64,000 nt of DNA from Prevotella sp. UBA2754 (lineage in GTDB: Bacteria > Bacteroidota > Bacteroidia > Bacteroidales > Bacteroidaceae). The notes under the pieces were generated by a model that saw nothing but the letters and a program-made list of their open reading frames with translations, had not been told where the DNA came from and searched no databases. Of the stretch, positions 36,119 to 44,867 are shown one piece after another. The DNA lies in NCBI GenBank assembly GCA_002353295.1, contig DEJG01000019.1:32427-96426 (forward strand). Direction: 5' to 3'. A program made the translations under genes and the position numbers. Within the stretch, counting starts at the first letter, position 1; the number at the start of each line of letters is the position of its first letter.

Positions 36119-36150
36119 CAAAGATATAACAAATGTTCGAATTCTCCAAA
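36119..36150 (-). promoter_or_regulatory. Promoter of the second secreted-protein operon
   Basis: On the minus strand TTTG (36150-36147), a 20-nt spacer and TATCTTTG (36126-36119). It lies immediately upstream of the 35439-36092 lipoprotein gene and overlaps the gap after the YARHG copy 2 gene. Confidence 0.75.
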
Positions 36151-36152
36151 TA

Positions 36153-37127
36153 TTATTTCGAATTTTCTACATATTTTATTAACTCGATGTTCAGTTGCTC
36201 CACTAATGACAGTTTTATCTGGTCGTTGGATGGAGCAGGATGATACCAAGGCTCCTCCTCAAAATAATCCTTCAGGTCTTTCGACTGGAAACGGTAGCCA
36301 TGGTATGCCAGTATCTCGTTGCGCATAAAACGAAGCGTTTTCTTGTCCATCTTCGCAAACTGCCGGTCGTTGAGCAGTATGTGGTTGGCATACTCGAAGC
36401 GACCGCTGGCTCTGTAGTTGTATGGTATACTGAACTGGTACTTCGGACCGTCGGGTTTCCACAGATAGGGCATGTTGTCTGATTCTTCATCCACGGAGAT
36501 GAACTCAAAACCGTCGCGGTTCGGAATCACCCTCCATGTTCCCACCATCTCGTTCACCAACTCATTCGTTGTATCCTCCACCTCAAAGATGCGGATGCAG
36601 TCGGTAATCCGGCCGTTGAAGGTAATCACCTCGAAGGCCAATTCGGTACCATTGACGCTAAGTTGAGAACTGTTCCACATCAGCGTCTTCTCAAACTCAC
36701 TCTCCTCCTCTGTTACGAAATGACCGTAGAACTGCCTGAGCCACTTCTCTTTGTTGATTTTTTCAGCATCCCACTCCTTTTCATTCGACATCACATTCTT
36801 CAACCCGTCATTCTTGGTGTAGTAGCAGAGCACGTCCAGTCCGTTCTCCTTCAGATGGCGAACCTTGACGACGTCATGATACTCATATTCAGGGTTGTTG
36901 AGGTCGCGTGTAATCCGGTAAGTATCTTTCTTGTCTGCCATGGGTATGAGCCAGTATTCATATTCCTCGCCCTCGTCCATCGCATGCATTCTCACTTTGC
37001 CGTCGGCCTTTTGGCTTGCGGAGTATACGATTTCCCCGTCATACCAGTTGCCTCCGTCAATCTGTGCCTGTGCACCCAGTGTGGCACACAGACACAGCAA
37101 TAGGGTTGTTATTACAGATTTATGCAT
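36153..37127 (-). CDS. YARHG domain-containing secreted protein (copy 2)
   Basis: A 324-residue protein with a signal peptide (MHKSVITTLLLCLCATLGAQAQ). A larger N-terminal beta-rich region (about 25-235) is followed by a C-terminal YARHG domain: RFMRNEILAYHGYRFQSKDL then KDYFEEEPWYHP. Over the domain it is clearly related to the 34712-35416 protein, but the N-terminal parts differ. It starts 3 bp after the 179-residue lipoprotein gene, so the two are translationally linked. Confidence 0.85.
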   Translation of the reverse strand: MHKSVITTLLLCLCATLGAQAQIDGGNWYDGEIVYSASQKADGKVRMHAMDEGEEYEYWLIPMADKKDTYRITRDLNNPEYEYHDVVKVRHLKENGLDVLCYYTKNDGLKNVMSNEKEWDAEKINKEKWLRQFYGHFVTEEESEFEKTLMWNSSQLSVNGTELAFEVITFNGRITDCIRIFEVEDTTNELVNEMVGTWRVIPNRDGFEFISVDEESDNMPYLWKPDGPKYQFSIPYNYRASGRFEYANHILLNDRQFAKMDKKTLRFMRNEILAYHGYRFQSKDLKDYFEEEPWYHPAPSNDQIKLSLVEQLNIELIKYVENSK

Positions 37128-37130
37128 AGT

Positions 37131-37670
37131 TTATTTTACTACAATCGATTTAATAAACGGTTCTACAGCGGCTTCATACTTATTGGAGGCTTCTGGTTTG
37201 TAAGCGAAGTTGCCGAAGACTGTATTACCACTTGTGCCAAGAACATAGAAGAACTCGACAATCATACCCCGTTGGTCGTCTTTGCAGCGAATAGTCACAG
37301 ATTTGTCATCCACTTTGGGCTCTTGAAGGACTTCAAAATATCTTTTTTTCTCGGCAATCTTCTTTTCAGCAAACTGCTTGAAAGTCTCTGCAGTAGGCTT
37401 GTCGTCTGTTATGAGGTTGACCGAGATATTTGCATCTCTATCTGGAGCATTACTTAAGAAAATCGTATCGTTAATTTTACCTTGCTTGAGAGCTTCAGGA
37501 CAATCAAATGTGTAACATGCACTTTCATAATGCACAAAATCGGAAGGAATTTGTCCCTCAGCTACTTCGGTAGAGTCCGCACCCTCACCATTTGCTGCAC
37601 TCTTGTTTCCACACGATGCTACTAGCAGCCCTGCTGCTACGATAGTGATACTGAATAATACTTTTTTCAT
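37131..37670 (-). CDS. Putative lipoprotein of unknown function
   Basis: A 179-residue lipoprotein with lipobox LVASC in MKKVLFSITIVAAGLLVASC, then a Gly/Ala/Asp-rich linker and a domain ending in a NKYEAAVEPFIKSIVVK helix. The fold has the look of small surface lipoproteins in which a YKPEASNKYEAAV-like segment recurs, but I cannot name a family. It is 32 bp after the 58-residue gene and 3 bp before YARHG copy 2. Confidence 0.75.
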   Translation of the reverse strand: MKKVLFSITIVAAGLLVASCGNKSAANGEGADSTEVAEGQIPSDFVHYESACYTFDCPEALKQGKINDTIFLSNAPDRDANISVNLITDDKPTAETFKQFAEKKIAEKKRYFEVLQEPKVDDKSVTIRCKDDQRGMIVEFFYVLGTSGNTVFGNFAYKPEASNKYEAAVEPFIKSIVVK

Positions 37671-37702
37671 AACAATTTTGTTTTAAATGGTTAAACACTT
37701 TA

Positions 37703-37879
37703 TTATTTATTATTGATCAGTTTCTGTATTTTCTGTTCGATGAGCTTCTCGATTTCCGGTTCCATCAGCTTCAGCTTCCTGTCCACCATCCGTTCCACCA
37801 CGCCTTCCTGCTCCATCAGGTAGTCGAGATAGTCGAAGGAGAATTGTTTCGCTTCATGGTTACGGTCCGTTGTGCCCAT
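37703..37879 (-). CDS. Small helical protein, 58 residues, unknown
   Basis: MGTTDRNHEAKQFSFDYLDY starts the protein, and the rest is a single charged amphipathic helix or coiled coil (EKLIEQKIQKLINNK at the end). The start at 37879 is chosen because an in-frame upstream start at 37927 would precede the -7 box at 37906-37913. It has no signal peptide, unlike its neighbours. It is the first gene ahead of the lipoprotein/YARHG pair. Function unknown. Confidence 0.6.
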   Translation of the reverse strand: MGTTDRNHEAKQFSFDYLDYLMEQEGVVERMVDRKLKLMEPEIEKLIEQKIQKLINNK

Positions 37880-37905
37880 TGCAATCAGTTTCAAGTTTAT
37901 GGCTG

Positions 37906-37913
37906 CAAAATTA
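37906..37913 (-). promoter_or_regulatory. -7 box upstream of the 58-residue gene
   Basis: TAATTTTG on the minus strand, 26 nt before the ATG at 37879. No -33 element is seen at the usual distance. Confidence 0.5.
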
Positions 37914-38011
37914 TAATAAAACAACACACGTCAGTTGTTCAAATCTACCAACGTGTTGTTATTTTCTTCCAAAGTGCATAATAAACCACCGGAAGAGGCA
38001 AAAAAGGGGGT

Positions 38012-38066
38012 CTCGAGCCAAAACGGGTATTGGCTCGAGCCAAATCACGATTTGGCTCGAGCTAAA
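38012..38066. repeat. Palindromic GGCTCGAGCC element, three units
   Basis: Three CTCGAG-centred palindromes lie in the gap just after the TPR-AraC stop: CTCGAGCCA (38012-38020), TTGGCTCGAGCCAAA (38030-38044) and TTTGGCTCGAGCTAAA (38051-38066). The first two are separated by AAACGGGTA. The same palindrome-AACGGGT-palindrome arrangement recurs at 63962-63998. Confidence 0.75.
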
Positions 38067-39674
38067 TCATCCATTCCTAAATTGCGAAGGTGAAATGCCG
38101 TAGACTCGCTTGAAGGTATGGGTGAACGAGCTGGCTTCTTCGAAACCACATTGCATGGCAATGTCGAGGATGGGAAGGTCGGGCTTTTTTTTGAGCAACT
38201 TACCTGCTTTCTCCATCTGGATGGCAGAGACGAAGGCTTTGGGGGTCTCACCAGCGGTAGTCTGCAAACGGCGACGGAGTGTCTGTACACTCATATTCAG
38301 TTCTGAGGCGATATAATCTACATTCGTCTTCCCGACAGTCATCCCTTCATTGACAACCTCTACGACACGCATTAGGAACTTACGGTCTTCATCAACCATC
38401 TGGGTGGTTGTATCCTCCTGTTGTTCTGCTATATTGGCTGTCATTTCTGCCTCTGCGGCCTCTTTCTTCAGAGCCTCAATCTCGCGCATCAGTGCCTCTA
38501 CATGCTCCATCTCCTTCTGATGGATGCGACGCACATACCACCATGCGAGGATAGCCAGCAGTAAGATTACAGCGATAGCAACGAGGATAGTACGACGATG
38601 GGCAGCACGCTCCTCTTCATTTTCTTGTTTTAACTGTTCATTGCCAAATTCTGCATGGTATCGTGACAAGGCTTCTGCAGAACTGTTGGAATAAAGCGAA
38701 TCTTTCAAGAAATCGAAGCGGTCGAGGGCTATCTTTGCCGAATCAGGATTTATTTTCCAGTAACTTTCGTAGAGTCCACGTTGGGCATGCATCTCATTAT
38801 AGAGATCACCCATCTTGGAAAATAATTCGGCAGCTTCATTATAATAAGATATAGCCTCCTTGTGTTGTCCTTGGCTAAATAGTGCCATACCCAGTCTGTT
38901 CAGAGAAATGGCATAGGAATGATAGTCGCCCACCTGCTTAAAAACGGGTATGATCTGTCGATAAATCTTCTCTGCCTCTTGGTAGCGATGTAGTCCGAGT
39001 AGGGCAGAACCTTTCTGTGAGAGACGGATACTGGCCTGTGGCTCCCGTTTCAGTTTGGAATCTATCTCATAGGCTTTTTCAGCGTAGGAGAGTGCCTTCT
39101 TGTCATCTGCCAATGAGTGATATATTTCAGAAGCCATCCCCAGAATAACGGCCTTACGTGCTGGATTGTCTACTTTCTGAGCGTGCTCCAATGCCCCAAG
39201 TATATACTGTTCAGCCTCTTTTGCCTGATAGCCGGCCATGTAGATGCCTGCCACAGTGTTCATACTCGAAGATATACGGTCGTCGTCACCACTTTTCATA
39301 TCAATCTCCAAGCACTGTTTAGCATACTCTGCCGCGTGTTTGATATCCCCCATGCGTACACAGATGATGCCTAACAGGTTCAAACAGTCGGCTTTGCCGT
39401 CGTTGCCGTCGTGAAATAGGGGTAATGCTTTCTGTCCATAGCCTACTGCCTCCTCATACTTCTGTTGGTCATAGAGCCATTCTGCCGCCCAATACCATAC
39501 TTGCTGCCGGAGCGAGTCTTTGGGAGTATCTTCGGCAAATTGGATTTTACTGTCTGTAAACTGCTCTTTGTCGAGTTGAGCAAAAAACTGATTAGCCGTG
39601 TTTGCATCCTGCTTTTGGTCAAATAATCCCAGCAAGGAAGCCACTGTCGCTAGCAATAGGCAATGTAGGTTCAT
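38067..39674 (-). CDS. TPR - transmembrane - AraC-type transcriptional regulator
   Basis: A 535-residue membrane-bound regulator. It has an N-terminal hydrophobic segment (MNLHCLLLATVASLLGLF), about 300 residues of TPR repeats (for example ALSYAEKAYEIDSKL, EAISYYNEAAELF), a TM (AILVAIAVILLLAILAWWY region near 375-390), and a coiled coil. At the C-terminus is an AraC/XylS helix-turn-helix pair with VDYIASELNMSVQTLRRRL and the terminal FKRVYGISPSQFR. The start at 39674 gives the signal/anchor at the N-terminus. It is well placed to regulate the secreted-protein genes downstream (inference). Confidence 0.88.
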   Translation of the reverse strand: MNLHCLLLATVASLLGLFDQKQDANTANQFFAQLDKEQFTDSKIQFAEDTPKDSLRQQVWYWAAEWLYDQQKYEEAVGYGQKALPLFHDGNDGKADCLNLLGIICVRMGDIKHAAEYAKQCLEIDMKSGDDDRISSSMNTVAGIYMAGYQAKEAEQYILGALEHAQKVDNPARKAVILGMASEIYHSLADDKKALSYAEKAYEIDSKLKREPQASIRLSQKGSALLGLHRYQEAEKIYRQIIPVFKQVGDYHSYAISLNRLGMALFSQGQHKEAISYYNEAAELFSKMGDLYNEMHAQRGLYESYWKINPDSAKIALDRFDFLKDSLYSNSSAEALSRYHAEFGNEQLKQENEEERAAHRRTILVAIAVILLLAILAWWYVRRIHQKEMEHVEALMREIEALKKEAAEAEMTANIAEQQEDTTTQMVDEDRKFLMRVVEVVNEGMTVGKTNVDYIASELNMSVQTLRRRLQTTAGETPKAFVSAIQMEKAGKLLKKKPDLPILDIAMQCGFEEASSFTHTFKRVYGISPSQFRNG

Positions 39675-39701
39675 TTTATTACAATTTTCGCGTTTTGATT
39701 G

Positions 39702-39709
39702 CAAAAATA
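39702..39709 (-). promoter_or_regulatory. -7 box of the TPR-AraC regulator gene
   Basis: TATTTTTG on the minus strand, 27 nt before the ATG at 39674. It is divergent from the frr promoter about 45 bp away. Confidence 0.5.
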
Positions 39710-39730
39710 ATCATTTTTGGTTAAAACCTA

Positions 39731-39759
39731 TTGTGCTTTCGAAATTTTTTGTATCTTTG
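39731..39759 (+). promoter_or_regulatory. Promoter of frr-rsgA
   Basis: TTG (39731-39733), an 18-nt spacer and TATCTTTG (39752-39759). The frr ATG is 39 nt downstream of the -7 box. Confidence 0.65.
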
Positions 39760-39798
39760 CAACAAGAAAAATCAGAACAACTAATACTTTTACAGATT

Positions 39799-40359
39799 AT
39801 GATAGATGTAAAACAGACCTTAGCTTCGGCTGAAGAGCGCATGGAGATGGCTGCCATGTTCCTGAAAGAGGAACTGAGTCGTGTACGTGCTGGTCGTGCC
39901 AACGTAGCCATCTTGGATGGCGTGCGTGTAGAGTCTTATGGTTCGAAAGTTCCTTTGAACCAAGTTGCCAATATTTCAACCCCCGATGCCCGTACCATTG
40001 CTATTAAGCCGTGGGACAAGAAGCAGATCCGTGACATCGAGAAGGCTATCATGGATTCTGATGTGGGTATCACACCAGAGAATAATGGTGAGATTATCCG
40101 ATTAGGTATTCCGCAGCCCACAGAGGAGCGTCGTCGTGACCTGGCAAAGCAGTGTAATAAGATTACTGAAAAGGCCAAGGTGGAGGTACGCAATGTTCGT
40201 GGTGATATCAAGGACAAGTTGAAAAAAGCAATAAAAGACGGCCTTTCTGAAGACAACGAGAAAGATGCTGAACTCGAATTGCAGAAGTTGCACGATAAGT
40301 TCATCAAGAAACTCGATGAACTGATGGAAGCAAAGAACAAGGAGATTATGACGGTCTAA
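39799..40359 (+). CDS. frr: Ribosome recycling factor
   Basis: RRF splits post-termination ribosomes together with EF-G. The 186-residue product has the canonical features: LKEELSRVRAGRANVAILDGV near the start, an AIKPWDKKQIRDIEKAI segment, PQPTEERRRDLAKQ, and VRNVRGDIKDKLKK. The ATG at 39799 follows the promoter at 39731-39759; an upstream extension in the same frame is rejected. The rsgA start codon follows its stop codon immediately. Confidence 0.97.
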   Translation: MIDVKQTLASAEERMEMAAMFLKEELSRVRAGRANVAILDGVRVESYGSKVPLNQVANISTPDARTIAIKPWDKKQIRDIEKAIMDSDVGITPENNGEIIRLGIPQPTEERRRDLAKQCNKITEKAKVEVRNVRGDIKDKLKKAIKDGLSEDNEKDAELELQKLHDKFIKKLDELMEAKNKEIMTV

Positions 40360-41334
<975 letters not shown>

Positions 41335-41336
41335 TC

Positions 41337-41813
41337 TTACTTGATTCTCTTGAGCGTAGCCTTCATATCGCTGTCATCCACTGACAGCGTTTCTCCGTCT
41401 TTACTGAGAATCATCTTCGACCCGTTATCCTCTATCGTGATGACACCATCATGAGCCGTGTAGCGCGACTTGTAATTGTAGAACTTAGTCTTCAGCACAA
41501 GGTCAGCCTGCCACATCTTACGGTTAGCCCAGCTAACGCCCAATTCCTTGGCACGCTCTTTGTCCATCACGATCTTCATCTTCATGCGCATGTCGTGACT
41601 GCTGATAAAATCAATGGTCACCGTCATCGAGAAGATTTCGTTCATCACTGTGGTGCGTTCCTTCCATTGTTCAGCGGTCTCGCCCTCCTTTTCACTAAGC
41701 AGGTGGGTTACTGTCATGTGACCATTGAAATAGGTACGCCCTTTCATTTCTTGTGCCTCACTGCTCAAACAAAGAAGGAGGCTCAGACATACAAATAAAA
41801 TCTTTTTCATCAT
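41337..41813 (-). CDS. Small secreted protein of unknown function
   Basis: A 158-residue protein with a signal peptide (MMKKILFVCLSLLLCLSSEAQ). The mature part is beta-rich, with two Met-rich strands (FSMTVTIDF, MRMKMKIVMDKERAKELG) and a lipocalin-like run toward the C-terminus. No family is recognised. It converges with rsgA, with only 2 bp between the stops, and is the last gene of the SPFH operon, 4 bp after the aldose epimerase. Confidence 0.7.
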   Translation of the reverse strand: MMKKILFVCLSLLLCLSSEAQEMKGRTYFNGHMTVTHLLSEKEGETAEQWKERTTVMNEIFSMTVTIDFISSHDMRMKMKIVMDKERAKELGVSWANRKMWQADLVLKTKFYNYKSRYTAHDGVITIEDNGSKMILSKDGETLSVDDSDMKATLKRIK

Positions 41814-41817
41814 CTTT

Positions 41818-42678
41818 TTATCCTATTGTTATTGAATATTTACTCATAAACGATGCTCCTGGCTGCAAGTGATTCATCAGGGGCTTATCTTTGAACTCAC
41901 CATCGAAGCCTCGTGGGTCGCCAATGCCATACCAAGGTTCGATGCACACAAAAGGTGCCTGTTTGCCAAAGGGGCTCCAGAAAGCCACGACTGGCGTGTT
42001 GAAGCTGACCGTCACCTCTGGCTCTCCCGCCTTATTCAGCAGTTCGGCACGATGCAGCTGGCTCTTATGAATCTTGATGGAGTCATTGCGCCAAGTGTTT
42101 TCAGAGAATTCGATAATACCGTCTTCGGCCTCATTGAAAGGCACCTCGTCCATCGAGTGCGAGCTGTCGGGATAGCTGTGCAGGGCGTCCATCGGCTCCT
42201 GGTTGTCAAGACGGATGATGCCATTGGTTTTTCCTTCGGGTACGTTGAAAGCAGGATGACCGCCTATCTGGAAATGAATCTCCTGCTTATCCGTGTTATG
42301 GACGTGCCAGATGACACCTATCTGATTACCGTCAAGCACGTAGCTGATGCTGAGAGTGAAGTCATAGGGATACACCTTCTTCGTGTCTTCTGACGATTCG
42401 AGGGCGAAGGTGACCTTCCTGTCGCTGTGAGCAATCAGTTTAAACTCGGCATCACGCGCAAATCCGTGGCGGGGCAGATGATACTCCTTGCCATCTACTC
42501 GATAAGTCTCATCGTTGACGGAGCATACGATAGGGAAAAGTATTGGTGAGTGACGTCCCCAGAATTTGGGGTCGGCCTGCCAGAGGTATTCCTTGCCGCT
42601 GGCATCCTTAATACTCTGGAGCTCGGCTCCTTTCTCTGCGACCCTGATGGCCAATTGTTCGTTACGTAGTTCTATCAT
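41818..42678 (-). CDS. Aldose 1-epimerase family protein (LacX/YeaD-like)
   Basis: A 286-residue galactose-mutarotase-fold protein, probably cytoplasmic, that interconverts anomers of a sugar or hexose phosphate. Evidence: RVAEKGAELQSIKD, LWQADPKFWGRHSPILFPIVC, HLPRHGFARDAEF with the conserved His, FQIGGHPAFNVP and a C-terminal EPWYGIGD. It is 4 bp after the 143-residue membrane protein and 4 bp before the small secreted protein. Confidence 0.88.
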   Translation of the reverse strand: MIELRNEQLAIRVAEKGAELQSIKDASGKEYLWQADPKFWGRHSPILFPIVCSVNDETYRVDGKEYHLPRHGFARDAEFKLIAHSDRKVTFALESSEDTKKVYPYDFTLSISYVLDGNQIGVIWHVHNTDKQEIHFQIGGHPAFNVPEGKTNGIIRLDNQEPMDALHSYPDSSHSMDEVPFNEAEDGIIEFSENTWRNDSIKIHKSQLHRAELLNKAGEPEVTVSFNTPVVAFWSPFGKQAPFVCIEPWYGIGDPRGFDGEFKDKPLMNHLQPGASFMSKYSITIG

Positions 42679-42682
42679 ATCG

Positions 42683-43114
42683 TTATTCAGCTTTTTGTAT
42701 TATATAGATAAAGAAGAAGCCTATCAGTCCTATGACAATGACAAAGCCGATAGCAGTAGATTTCATCATAGGATGATTAGCACCCATCACAGTCAGCGTC
42801 AACATAAGCAGTGCCAGCCACAAAGCCACAATACGGGCAAATCTGATGGCAAGGGCTACTTGACGGGTGTTCTTGAGACTCACACCTGTGATATTGATAC
42901 TCCCTGGCTTGTAATAACATCTCCATAGGAATAGTAATGAAACGACAGTGAGGACAACCATACTGAAGACATCACCATTAGACGATAAGCAATGAAAGAA
43001 GAGTGCTATCACCCATGAGACAATCAATACCATCACCGTCACAGCCTCAAAGACAGTGCCTTCTTTGGTACGCAGCACCTTGACAGTTTTTATATTGAAT
43101 TTTTCTTTCATCAT
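42683..43114 (-). CDS. Small membrane protein, paralogue of the upstream DUF1648-like protein
   Basis: A 143-residue integral membrane protein with about four TM segments. The N-terminus shares KFNIKTVKVLRT with the protein at 43151-43636, showing a tandem duplication followed by divergence. It lacks the PTHFDASGKPNAYGS loop of that neighbour. The start is at 43114 (MMKEKF) or one codon later. Function unknown. Confidence 0.72.
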   Translation of the reverse strand: MMKEKFNIKTVKVLRTKEGTVFEAVTVMVLIVSWVIALFFHCLSSNGDVFSMVVLTVVSLLFLWRCYYKPGSINITGVSLKNTRQVALAIRFARIVALWLALLMLTLTVMGANHPMMKSTAIGFVIVIGLIGFFFIYIIQKAE

Positions 43115-43150
43115 TCTTTCTTCTTTTTGGGTTTAATTCTACCACAGTTT

Positions 43151-43636
43151 TTATTTTGCTTTGTAGATGAGTATTGAGAATACAATGATTTCGAGGAAGA
43201 GCAGACCGATGGCCGCCAAAATGGGGATGGGTGAGGGTGTCGGCATACCCAGCATTGTATAGACCGTAGCCAGTGCCAATAGCAAAAGGGTAATAGCTGC
43301 TATACGAGTGCTGCGGATAGTCAACTCTACCTGATGGATATTGGTAATCTTAACAGGCATGTTGATGAAACGGGGAAAGTAGGCCAGCATCATCAGTCCG
43401 ACACCTGCAATTGTCATGATGATGCAAGGAATGGTGATACCTACTGGCGAACCGTAGGCATTTGGCTTGCCTGAGGCATCGAAATGGGTGGGCACGATGT
43501 CTGGAGCCTGATGTATCATCCAGATGATGATGCCCCAGACAATAATGGCCGTCAAAACGAACACCACCTCTAAGATCATTGCCTCTGTGGTACGCAACAC
43601 CTTGACTGTTTTTATATTGAATTTTTCTTCCATCAT
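43151..43636 (-). CDS. DUF1648 domain-containing membrane protein
   Basis: A 161-residue protein with about four TM segments. The loop after TM1, VPTHFDASGKPNAYGS, is the DUF1648 signature. The start at 43636 (MMEEKFNIK) is favoured because it overlaps the stop of the ribbon-helix-helix gene (ATGATG over TGA), as in coupled translation; the longer in-frame version to 43693 lies inside that gene. In Firmicutes DUF1648 proteins accompany sdpR-type regulators, and here too a small DNA-binding protein is next to it. Confidence 0.8.
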   Translation of the reverse strand: MMEEKFNIKTVKVLRTTEAMILEVVFVLTAIIVWGIIIWMIHQAPDIVPTHFDASGKPNAYGSPVGITIPCIIMTIAGVGLMMLAYFPRFINMPVKITNIHQVELTIRSTRIAAITLLLLALATVYTMLGMPTPSPIPILAAIGLLFLEIIVFSILIYKAK

Positions 43637-43806
43637 TCTTTCTTCTTTTTGGGCAGGCGCTTCTCTTTGCGCAATGCTTCGGTGATGATCCATTGCAGCT
43701 GGCCGTTGGTGCTGCGGAACTCGTCAGCAGCCCAAGCCTCTATCGCATTCATGGTGTCAGCATCAACGCGCAGAATAAAACTCTTGGTGTTACTCTTTTC
43801 TGCCAT
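43633..43806 (-). CDS. Arc-like ribbon-helix-helix DNA-binding protein, 57 residues
   Basis: A short gene between the SPFH and DUF1648 genes. The product starts MAEKSNTKSFILRVDADTMN and continues with a helix-loop-helix (AIEAWAADEF, then TNGQLQWIITEALRKEKR) and a Lys-rich tail. The KSFILRVD strand followed by two helices is the Arc/MetJ-type RHH fold. The start overlaps the SPFH stop by one base (TAATG) and its stop overlaps the next start. A palindrome at the operon promoter could be its operator (inference). Confidence 0.8.
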   Translation of the reverse strand: MAEKSNTKSFILRVDADTMNAIEAWAADEFRSTNGQLQWIITEALRKEKRLPKKKKE

Positions 43807-44756
43807 TAATGATTCAACGTACCTGTATTTACCACGGGCTGTGCATTATCATCACCACAGAGTACGACGAGCAGATTGCTCACCATAGCAGCTTTCTTGT
43901 CATCATCGAGCTCTACAATATTCTCGTCAGAGAGCTTGTTGAGTGCCATCTTCACCATCGAAACGGCACCTTCCACAATCTTTTCACGAGCCTGGATGAT
44001 GGCATCAGCCTGCTGACGGCGCAACATAACGGCAGCGATCTCTGGGGCATAGGCCAAATAGTTGATACGAGCCTCAACAACCTCAATACCTGCCAGAGCC
44101 AGACGCTCGTCGAGTTTCTGTTCCAACTGCTCGTTGATTTCATCGGCATTGGAACGGAGGGTGGGCTCATTGTTGTCATTGTCGTAAGCATACTGACCAG
44201 CAACCTGACGAAGAGCCGCATCGCCCTGCACACGGACGAATCGCTCCAAGGCATTCATCAATCCCTTGGTGTCACTGCCTACTGTATTGGGATTGGCAGC
44301 CATGGTCTGGGTGTCAACTTCAAAGAGCGCTTTATAAGTGTCTTTTAGCTTCCATACCAAAACCAGTCCTATCATGATGGGGTTACCAATTTTGTCGTTC
44401 ACCTTAATAGGCTCTGCATCCAAGTTACGAGCACGCAGACTTACTTTCTTCGTTCCATAGAAGGGGTTGATCCAATAGAATCCCGTCTCGGTAAAAGTAC
44501 CACTGTATTTGCCAAACCAAGTGATGACACGCGCCTCATTGGGCTCCAACTGCAGGAAGCTGCACATGCAGACAATGTCAGCTAAGAAGAGAAGGATGCT
44601 GCCGCCTAGTAACCATCCACCACAAGCGCCATCGGTAGCATCAAGGTCTATAATGGCGAAAATGATGCCTACAATGGCGACAACAAACAGTGCCAATGTA
44701 ACAAACAGCATGATGAAGCCGTTCAGTACCGTTCCGTTGAATTTAGTTTCTTTCAT
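43806..44756 (-). CDS. SPFH/Band 7 domain membrane protein
   Basis: A 316-residue member of the SPFH (stomatin/prohibitin/flotillin/HflK) superfamily. It has two N-terminal TM segments, then the SPFH core: EARVITWFGKYSGTFTETGF, NPFYGTKKVSLRARNLD, and a helical stretch with EVVEARINYLAYAPEIAAVM. The family organises membrane microdomains or protease complexes. The ATG at 44756 is chosen; a TTG at 44783 would lie in the palindrome next to the promoter. It is the first gene of a coupled operon. Confidence 0.9.
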   Translation of the reverse strand: MKETKFNGTVLNGFIMLFVTLALFVVAIVGIIFAIIDLDATDGACGGWLLGGSILLFLADIVCMCSFLQLEPNEARVITWFGKYSGTFTETGFYWINPFYGTKKVSLRARNLDAEPIKVNDKIGNPIMIGLVLVWKLKDTYKALFEVDTQTMAANPNTVGSDTKGLMNALERFVRVQGDAALRQVAGQYAYDNDNNEPTLRSNADEINEQLEQKLDERLALAGIEVVEARINYLAYAPEIAAVMLRRQQADAIIQAREKIVEGAVSMVKMALNKLSDENIVELDDDKKAAMVSNLLVVLCGDDNAQPVVNTGTLNH

Positions 44757-44775
44757 AAAGTCGTATTTTAAAAAT

Positions 44776-44792
44776 GATATCAATTTGATATC
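44776..44792. promoter_or_regulatory. Palindromic candidate operator of the SPFH/RHH operon
   Basis: GATATCAA-T-TTGATATC is a perfect 8-bp inverted repeat with a 1-nt centre. It starts 1 nt downstream of the -7 box on the minus strand and so covers the expected transcription start. It is suited to binding by the operon's own RHH protein (inference). Confidence 0.6.
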
Positions 44793-44793
44793 G

Positions 44794-44823
44794 CAAAGAT
44801 ATGCACTCTTTTTGAAATAACAA
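44794..44823 (-). promoter_or_regulatory. Promoter of the SPFH/RHH operon
   Basis: On the minus strand TTG (44823-44821), a 19-nt spacer and TATCTTTG (44801-44794). The SPFH ATG is 37 nt after the -7 box. Confidence 0.75.
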
Positions 44824-44831
44824 TGGATTTA

Positions 44832-44863
44832 TTTGTGTATTTAATATTATTTAAGTAATTTTG
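44832..44863 (+). promoter_or_regulatory. Promoter of mnmA
   Basis: TTTG (44832-44835), a 20-nt spacer and TAATTTTG (44856-44863). The mnmA ATG begins 5 nt after the -7 box, so the mRNA is predicted to be leaderless. It is divergent from, and overlaps the upstream side of, the SPFH promoter. Confidence 0.75.
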
Positions 44864-44867
44864 CAGC

